Below are positions 6,083-10,901 of a stretch of DNA of 10,901 nt, in pieces. Each line of letters opens with the position of its first letter. Within the stretch, counting starts at the first letter, position 1. Origin of the DNA: CAZTLE01 sp964614415 (lineage in GTDB: Bacteria; Bacteroidota; Bacteroidia; Flavobacteriales; Flavobacteriaceae); assembly GCA_964614415.1 (NCBI GenBank), contig CAZTLE010000142.1, positions 1 to 10,901 on the forward strand. The letters run 5' to 3'. A program made the position numbers and the translations under genes. Under the pieces are notes generated by a model. It searched no databases and was not told the origin of the DNA. It saw only the letters and a program-made list of their open reading frames with translations.

Positions 6083-8548
6083 CTATTTAAAGTAAATATA
6101 AGCTGTTTCAATTTCTTTCGTAATTTCATTAATATAGAACTCAACTTCAATACCATCTTTAGAGACTCCTCTAAATTTATTGCCCACATTGAAGAAAATG
6201 TTCTCTGATGAACTTTTTATGACTTCTTCCACCTGCTTGTAAGTCCATCCCTGGGGCCAAAAAGTATGAGTGTCCTTCTTTGCCATCCATTGACCAAGTT
6301 CTTCTACCCAGAATTCTATCTTTCCAATTTTCACAGTTTCACCGGTGGGTAACTTTCGTGTAGTGATATTTTCAAAGATTCTAATGAAATCGTTGTTCAA
6401 ATTGCGCAACATATGCGCTCCTGAAACTGATATCTTATAGCTAAATCCTGACTCAGGAGTCAATCCATTACCTGGAAGATATTCATACTCGTCTACGATG
6501 TTCTCTCCTCTAGGCTTTTGAGGGTCCAATTTCTTAACTCGAACGTGTCCAAATTCAAGGTGGCCCTTAAATCGGGGTGAAACGACAAACTTTGCAAATC
6601 CGAAACGTTTCAAATTGTAAAGCTCATCTAAGAATTTGATCAGATCGTCACCGCTTTTCTTTAATACTTCTCTAAGAGCGGGCACCAAATCTCGTTCCGT
6701 TTTAAACTCTCCCAGTCGAACTCCTCTGTACTCGTAAACGAACAATTCATCCTTCTTACCAAATTTTAGTCCGGCCTTAGTCAATCGATTTATGGCTCTG
6801 CTGCCAAGTATTCTTTTCAGGAACGGTGTGATGATCGGATCAATTGAGGATAATGCACTACCGAATCGAACTGAAACAGCAGCCTGCGCCTGTAGCTCCG
6901 CGAAAAACTCTCTTACCCAACGCAGAATTTCGTCAGTTCCTTTACTAAGGGCCGCGACCACTTTGGCAAATAGCTCCAGGATGTTGTCCTTAAGATTTTT
7001 TAGACTTTTCCCGGTAAAACGCGCTATGGCCGTCTGCAAGAAGCCCAGCATATTCTCTGCCAGGGATCCTATACGTGCTATGATAGATTGAATGTTCTTT
7101 ATTCCTCCGGTAAGTAAGGCTTCAATGACCATCTCGATCACAAAACCATAGAATGCCCCTACGTAATACGTTAGGCGTTCCGGGGTAACAATACGGGCCA
7201 GGGTTGCCAGGTCCAGTTCCTTTACCTGTTTCACAAGTTCACGAACCACAGCACTGAAATCAATAGCCGCAACGTACTGAACAAAACTGTCTATCAACTC
7301 CAATAGTCGGGGAACATTAGTTTTGGCCTTGGCCAGGAAAGCGGTTCCCTGTACCATCGCCTTGAACAGCAGGCCCAATAGGTCAAAAATGCCAATAAGC
7401 GTTTCTGCCAGACTATTCCATACACCACAAATAAAAGCATTGATAAGGTTAAGTCCGCGTTCCAGGAGCTCATCCAGGTTCTCTATCAATCCGGCCAATG
7501 TATCCAGTGCTTTGAAGATATACGGACGAACCGTTTCGTAGCGCTCACTCACAAAATTTGCTGCTCCTTCGACAGACAAAGTAACCGGAATTGAAACTCC
7601 TGGGAGCAGTGGCAGTAACAAAGGCACCCTCCCGTTCTTAAATCGCTCGATCCCTGCCAGGATCTCGGCATCCTTCTTCTCCAATTCGGCACGAAATTGT
7701 CGAACAACCTCACCTGCGTTTTCTTTTACCGGGGCCGTAAGACTGTCCGCTAATTGCTCCGCAAACGGAAATAGAACCGGTTTGAAATTCGGATTTTCGA
7801 TCATCTCGGGATCGTCACTTTCATCGTCAGGGTCCTTTTGAATCTTCGCATCCGGGTCCCAATGGTGGGGTTTGAACGTAATATATTTCCGAAGGAAATC
7901 GGCCACATCTGTCATCGCGCCTCCAAGGGCTTCATAAAGTCCTATGGCCAGCACATTGGAAGCATTTGCTATCTGTGCTATTCCCGTAAGAATCGTAAGC
8001 GAGGCATTCTCAAGTTTCCCGGTTTCGATAAGCTCTTTTATTTCATCCGGGGTAAAATCCAGCTTGAAATCCGTAAAATATTCATTAAGGGCATCAATAA
8101 GAGACTTTTGCTTTAAGGCACTTACCTGCTCAAGTTTTTGAAGGTCGTTCAGGAAATTGACCCCCACTTTGAGCTTGGCTGTCTTCCCACTAAAAAAATC
8201 CCCGCGGTTGTCTTCCAGGAAAATGCAAATATCATCCGGAGCAGGATCTGCTTTGGAATATGCTAACTCCAGGTATTCTGCGTCTCTGGATACAAATACC
8301 TTCATGCGGTATTCGAACAATACAGTTTCGTTAGGATCGACCTTATCGTTCTTATTGACATCCTTAAACACTCTGAAAGAGCGGATGTACGGTTCGGGAT
8401 CCACGTCAGACTCCGTTATGATCTCGGCATTATCAATCTTGGTGACTGTTGCCTGCGAAAACAAAAGATCATGAATCTCCTGACCTTCTCTCAACGGTGG
8501 GGCTTCTATAAATGGACTCGTAACCCGAAATAAGGTTTCTGTACTCAT
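6083..8548 (-). CDS. Polymorphic toxin with C-terminal bacterial EndoU nuclease domain
   Basis: 821 aa. The last ~175 residues (about 645-821) read as a bacterial EndoU ribonuclease: a first His region (KGHLEFGHV, H663 or H667), SGAH with H712, a Lys pair K757/K758, then THTFWPQGW (760-768), the family's FP-x-x-W element, a helix (QVEEVIKSSSEN), and the closing pattern DGIEVEF...IETAYIYF that matches the family's DG-(V/I)-x-(I/V)...I-x-TA-(F/Y)-P end. EndoU toxins cut RNA, often tRNA, in the target cell. Upstream, residues 1-130 are beta-rich and carry an EF-hand-like loop DVNKNDKVDPNE (63-74). Residues 135-225 are helical, 231-252 are very acidic, and 340-560 are long helices with hydrophobic stretches (GIFDLLGLLFKAM, YYVGAFYGFVIEMVIEALL). 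There is no signal peptide, PAAR, VgrG, RHS or haemagglutinin repeat, so the export route is unknown; a type VI or extracellular contractile injection system is possible (inference). It heads the operon with its immunity genes. Confidence 0.85.
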   Translation of the reverse strand: MSTETLFRVTSPFIEAPPLREGQEIHDLLFSQATVTKIDNAEIITESDVDPEPYIRSFRVFKDVNKNDKVDPNETVLFEYRMKVFVSRDAEYLELAYSKADPAPDDICIFLEDNRGDFFSGKTAKLKVGVNFLNDLQKLEQVSALKQKSLIDALNEYFTDFKLDFTPDEIKELIETGKLENASLTILTGIAQIANASNVLAIGLYEALGGAMTDVADFLRKYITFKPHHWDPDAKIQKDPDDESDDPEMIENPNFKPVLFPFAEQLADSLTAPVKENAGEVVRQFRAELEKKDAEILAGIERFKNGRVPLLLPLLPGVSIPVTLSVEGAANFVSERYETVRPYIFKALDTLAGLIENLDELLERGLNLINAFICGVWNSLAETLIGIFDLLGLLFKAMVQGTAFLAKAKTNVPRLLELIDSFVQYVAAIDFSAVVRELVKQVKELDLATLARIVTPERLTYYVGAFYGFVIEMVIEALLTGGIKNIQSIIARIGSLAENMLGFLQTAIARFTGKSLKNLKDNILELFAKVVAALSKGTDEILRWVREFFAELQAQAAVSVRFGSALSSIDPIITPFLKRILGSRAINRLTKAGLKFGKKDELFVYEYRGVRLGEFKTERDLVPALREVLKKSGDDLIKFLDELYNLKRFGFAKFVVSPRFKGHLEFGHVRVKKLDPQKPRGENIVDEYEYLPGNGLTPESGFSYKISVSGAHMLRNLNNDFIRIFENITTRKLPTGETVKIGKIEFWVEELGQWMAKKDTHTFWPQGWTYKQVEEVIKSSSENIFFNVGNKFRGVSKDGIEVEFYINEITKEIETAYIYFK

Positions 8549-9109
8549 TTTTTATTTTTTTCTGTTAAACATTGATTATGGGAGATCCACCCCAAGCCGT
8601 ATACATGCTTCGGAAAAAATTGAAAATAAACCATGGATCTCACGAAATGACACAAAGGGTCATTCCATTATGAGTGCATTCGATCGAATAAAAAAGGGAT
8701 TACCATTCAGAAATCAAGACAACCGATTTCCACAATTGGCAACAAGTGAAGTACAAATATACATCTATTCAAACAAAAAACAAAATAATTTTGTAAAATG
8801 TTTGTATTATTTTGATGATCTATTTTCCAGTAGTGAGTGGGGAGTCATGAATCAAGAACCAAGAACCAAGAATCAGGAAACAGGATCTTTATTCTTGTTT
8901 TCTATTCTCCCTATAATTACCTATAACATTGAAAATTGAATATTTCAGTTATTTGGGATTTGGAGCTTAAGATTTGGAATTTGAAACTTGAAACTTGGAT
9001 ATTGAGACTCGATATAGAAGTCTCTGCTCTTTTCTCTATATTCTATGCTCCGAACTCAAAATTCAACACTTAAAACTCAAAACTTAGAACTTAGAACTCA
9101 ACACTCTCC
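8549..9109. other. 561-bp intergenic region with repeats, upstream of toxin operon
   Basis: There is no credible gene. An 89-codon plus-strand frame (8670-8939) runs into repeat sequence and has no family features. The part next to the toxin (8549-8820) should hold its promoter, but I find no clear TAnnTTTG box. It has an A-rich leader just before the ATG and a short inverted repeat AATGAC...GTCATT near 8645-8665. The rest, from 8831, is heptanucleotide repeat that runs up to and into the stop codon of the PLP-enzyme gene. No classic terminator for that gene is visible. Confidence 0.75.
8831..8949. repeat. Degenerate heptanucleotide repeat array, right copy, part 1
   Basis: Consecutive 7-base words keep one register for 119 bp. 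The first eight words (8831-8886) all have GA at positions 5-6, with CCAAGAA occurring twice in tandem at 8859-8872. Later words become pyrimidine-rich (CTTGTTT, TCTATTC) and then TTGAAAA and TTGAATA (8929-8942). Positions 8831-8864 match 3784-3817 in the left array at 29 of 34 bases without gaps, including an identical 18-bp core at 8842-8859, in the same orientation. Confidence 0.78.
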
Positions 9110-9113
9110 TCAC
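8953..9113. repeat. Degenerate heptanucleotide repeat array, right copy, part 2 (two inverted arms)
   Basis: Twenty-three 7-base words run in one register, offset by 3 bases from part 1. The first eight (8953-9008) all begin TTG or TTA, including TTGAAAC twice in tandem at 8981-8994. The twelve words 9023-9106 all end in pyrimidine-T-pyrimidine (for example AAAACTT, AGAACTT, AGAACTC). Read as reverse complement, the second half gives TTGAGTT and TTGAATT words like the first half, so the element is an imperfect inverted repeat made of the same kind of heptamer. In the centre, GAGACT and AGTCTC (about 9004-9024) form a small perfect hairpin. The array touches the stop codon at 9110-9112. Confidence 0.78.
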
Positions 9114-10249
9114 CCAATCGCTCGTGTAAGGTCATCGATAAGATCATCAGCATCTTCAATACCCACGCTTAAGCGGATCAGCGCATCCACAACACCCGTT
9201 TTCTCACGCTCTTCCTTCGGAATACTGGCATGGGTCATACTAGCCGGGTGACCGGAAAGGCTCTCCACCCCGCCAAGACTTTCGGCTAATGTGAATATCT
9301 TGAGGTTTTCGACAATACGAACCGCTTCATCATAGTCATTCCCTTTGGTCACGAAGGAGATCATTCCGCCAAAATCATCCATCTGGGCCTTGGCAATATC
9401 GTGGTTGGGATGGTCTTCAAAACCGGGCCAGTAGACCTTTTCGATCTTCGGGTGATTACGCAGGAATTCCGCCACTTTTTTTCCATTCTCACAATGCCGT
9501 TGCATGCGCACATGCAGGGTCTTGATTCCGCGCAGCATTAAGAAACTGTCCTGAGGACCAGGCACAGCCCCACTGGCATTCTGAATAAACGAAAGACGTT
9601 CTGCGAGATCGTCATCATTCACCACTAACGCTCCCATCACAACATCACTATGACCCCCCAGGTATTTGGTAGCGCTGTGCATGACGATGTCGGCCCCAAG
9701 ATCCAGGGGACGTTGCAAATAAGGGGTGGCAAATGTATTGTCAACGGCCAGTAGCAGATTGTGCTTTTCGGCTACCGCCGCTGCCGCCTTGATGTCTATA
9801 ATATTCATCATAGGATTGGTAGGTGTCTCCACCCAAATGAGACGCGTATTGTCATTGACATATTCTTCAATACGCCCGGAATTCTCCATTCCGATGAAGT
9901 GAAACTTTACACCGAATTTCTCGTACACTTTGGTGAACAGGCGATACGTCCCGCCGTAAAGATCGTTCGTTGATATTACTTCATCTCCGGGTTGTAATAA
10001 TTTGATCACGGCATCTATGGAAGCCAGTCCACTGGCAAAAGCCAACCCGTGCTTTCCGTTCTCGAGGCTTGCGAAAGAGCGTTCCAACGCAGTTCGGGTA
10101 GGGTTATGCGTTCTGGAATATTCAAACCCTTTGTGCCCACCAGGGGTTGACTGCGCATACGTAGAGGTTTGGTAAATAGGAGGCATCACCGAACCATACG
10201 CTTTGTCGTGCTCTTGTCCTCCGTGTATTGTTTTTGTGTTGAACTTCAT
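9110..10249 (-). CDS. Cystathionine gamma-synthase / gamma-lyase type PLP enzyme
   Basis: 379 aa, normal length for the Cys/Met-metabolism PLP family (fold type I). These enzymes make or split cystathionine in trans-sulfuration, moving sulfur between cysteine and homocysteine in the cytoplasm as tetramers. Visible marks are the N-terminal TKTIHGG, FEYSRTHNPTR (residues 42-52, whose Tyr and Arg bind the PLP phosphate of the neighbouring subunit), SGLASIDA, NDLYGGTYRLF (Tyr98 stacks on PLP), VETPTNP (140-146), AVDNTFATPYLQRP with PLP-binding Asp170, SATKYLGGHSD with Schiff-base Lys195, and SLGGVESL...HPASMTH near the C-terminus. Gly100 replaces the Cys that marks methionine gamma-lyase, which argues against that activity. 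The glutamate in GGVESL is typical of the gamma-synthase/gamma-lyase branch, but synthase and lyase cannot be separated by eye. The start is the ATG at 10249; an in-frame TTG at 10294 lies inside the -7 promoter box and would add 15 unrelated residues. Confidence 0.93.
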   Translation of the reverse strand: MKFNTKTIHGGQEHDKAYGSVMPPIYQTSTYAQSTPGGHKGFEYSRTHNPTRTALERSFASLENGKHGLAFASGLASIDAVIKLLQPGDEVISTNDLYGGTYRLFTKVYEKFGVKFHFIGMENSGRIEEYVNDNTRLIWVETPTNPMMNIIDIKAAAAVAEKHNLLLAVDNTFATPYLQRPLDLGADIVMHSATKYLGGHSDVVMGALVVNDDDLAERLSFIQNASGAVPGPQDSFLMLRGIKTLHVRMQRHCENGKKVAEFLRNHPKIEKVYWPGFEDHPNHDIAKAQMDDFGGMISFVTKGNDYDEAVRIVENLKIFTLAESLGGVESLSGHPASMTHASIPKEEREKTGVVDALIRLSVGIEDADDLIDDLTRAIG

Positions 10250-10291
10250 AGGTACATCTTTACTATCTGAAAAACTACTGTGATCTGCCCG

Positions 10292-10324
10292 CAAAGATAC
10301 CTAAACACAAAGCTCCTTTCCAAG
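10292..10324 (-). promoter_or_regulatory. Bacteroidota-type promoter of the PLP-enzyme gene
   Basis: On the minus strand, TATCTTTG (10292-10299) matches the Bacteroidota -7 consensus TAnnTTTG exactly. CTTG (10321-10324) lies 21 bases upstream as a -33 TTG element. Transcription would start near 10285, leaving a leader of about 35 bases before the ATG at 10249, and it excludes the upstream TTG at 10294 as a start codon. Confidence 0.6.
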
Positions 10325-10456
10325 CAGGAATATAAGATTGCCTTAGTCTTCAAAATGCCCTGTTCATTACACCCCTCAAACCCAACAACAAATCAACATC
10401 ATATATTATCAAAATGTTAAACATCGCGAAGAAGAGTAGTAATTTTTAGAATTAGA

Positions 10457-10488
10457 TTGTTTAATGTTTAAACTGATTAATTAAACAA
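10457..10488. promoter_or_regulatory. Inverted repeat in the leader of the DUF4397 gene
   Basis: TTGTTTAAT (10457-10465) and ATTAAACAA (10480-10488) are perfect 9-bp inverted arms with a 14-base spacer that itself contains the palindrome GTTTAAAC (10466-10473). The repeat ends 8 bases before the ATG at 10497. A related word, ATGTTAAACAT, occurs at 10414-10424. It may be an operator or a leader hairpin. The sequence is very AT-rich, so chance must be considered. No clear -7/-33 pair was found for this gene. Confidence 0.35.
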
Positions 10489-10496
10489 AATTGCTT

Positions 10497-10901
10497 ATGA
10501 AAAAGATTTTCTCTGCTGTTCTTATGACCTTGCTAGTCGGAACAGCGTTTGCGCAAACTGCCCGCGTGCAGATCATTCACAACTCCGCCGATGCCGGCGC
10601 GAGTGAAGTAGACATTTACGTTGACGGTGTTCTAACGCTGGACAATTTTGCCTTCCGAACGGCTACTCCCTATATTGATCTGCCGGCCGGTGTCCAAATC
10701 GACATTGACGTCGCTCCCGGAAACAGTACCGATGTGTCAGATTCCATTGCCAACTTCCCGCTCACTCTCGTTGACGGAGAGACCTATGTTGTTGTGGCTG
10801 ATGGCATCGTAAGCGCCAGCGGTTATACCCCGGCCACTCCTTTCAATCTTGAGATATACACTACCGGACGCGAAGCAGCTACAGTTCCTACGAATACAGA
10901 T
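10497..10901 (+). CDS. DUF4397 domain secreted protein, C-terminus beyond window
   Basis: The first 135 codons of a secreted protein; the frame is still open at the right edge. Residues 1-19 form a signal peptide (MKKIFSAVLMTLLVGTAFA, cleavage before QT). The mature protein opens with ARVQIIHNSADAGASEVDIY and continues with a G-V-L-x-L-D-x-F-x-F-R-T-A-T-P-Y-I-x-L-P-A-G pattern and VDGETYVVVADG, which is the DUF4397 domain, a beta-sandwich of unknown function common in secreted Bacteroidota proteins. Such proteins are often large and end in a type IX secretion sorting domain, which would lie outside the window. It is the only plus-strand gene here and is divergent from the PLP-enzyme gene, with about 250 bp between the two starts. 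Function beyond extracellular or surface location is unknown. Confidence 0.88.
   Translation, partial: MKKIFSAVLMTLLVGTAFAQTARVQIIHNSADAGASEVDIYVDGVLTLDNFAFRTATPYIDLPAGVQIDIDVAPGNSTDVSDSIANFPLTLVDGETYVVVADGIVSASGYTPATPFNLEIYTTGREAATVPTNTD

Noticed and set aside
8845..8879. Possible CRISPR or exact tandem repeat
   Set aside because: Words are 7 bases, contiguous and without spacers, so this is part of the heptamer array and not a CRISPR.
8670..8939. 89-codon plus-strand open frame in the intergenic region
   Set aside because: Its second half is translated heptamer repeat, it shows no domain or signal features, and it opposes the direction of the flanking genes. It is most likely chance.
9110..10249. 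Methionine gamma-lyase as the identity of the PLP enzyme
   Set aside because: The cysteine typical of that enzyme in the YGCT motif is replaced by glycine (YGGT), pointing to cystathionine gamma-synthase/lyase.
8563..10424. Shared word TGTTAAACAT upstream of the toxin (8563-8572) and upstream of the DUF4397 gene (10415-10424)
   Set aside because: Ten AT-rich bases recurring in AT-rich intergenic DNA, at different distances from the starts, could easily be chance; not listed as a regulatory site.

Overview
The window looks like chromosome of a member of the Bacteroidota, most likely a marine-type flavobacterium. The grounds are the TPR-sensor LytS-type kinase paired with a LytTR regulator, a DUF4397 secreted protein, A-rich sequence before start codons in place of Shine-Dalgarno sites, and a promoter matching the Bacteroidota -33/-7 pattern (TAnnTTTG). 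No tRNA, rRNA, CRISPR array or transposase was seen. Every gene except the last is on the minus strand.

Layout, left to right. 1-886: the N-terminal 295 codons of an unrecognised secreted or envelope protein that runs off the left edge. 999-1749 and 1751-3598: a two-component pair with one base between the genes. The regulator contains a 16-base N run whose length breaks its frame. 3599-3981: an intergenic region with a long 7-bp-periodic repeat and a terminator hairpin. 3982-8548: a polymorphic-toxin operon, read from 8548 down. It encodes an 821-aa toxin with a C-terminal bacterial EndoU-type nuclease tip, a 115-aa probable immunity protein 6 bases later, a WG-repeat protein whose ATG abuts the preceding stop, a decayed tail of a SUKH immunity gene, and an intact SUKH (SMI1/KNR4) immunity gene before the terminator. 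8549-9109: a second intergenic region, again filled with 7-bp-periodic repeats. 9110-10249: a trans-sulfuration PLP enzyme (cystathionine gamma-synthase/lyase type) with a good promoter. 10497-10901: the start of a plus-strand DUF4397 protein that runs off the right edge.

Two things stand out. First, the toxin has no recognised delivery module: no signal peptide, PAAR, VgrG, RHS or filamentous-haemagglutinin region. Its long N-terminal part has an EF-hand-like loop and a large helical, hydrophobic centre, so it may represent an undescribed carrier architecture. Second, the two intergenic regions bordering the toxin operon contain degenerate heptanucleotide repeats that keep a single 7-bp register for 217 bp (3672-3888), 119 bp (8831-8949) and 161 bp (8953-9113). 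The word drifts gradually along each stretch. The two sides share an 18-bp identical core in direct orientation, so the toxin-immunity block lies between direct repeats about 5 kb apart.

All family assignments come from reading motifs by eye. No database search was possible.
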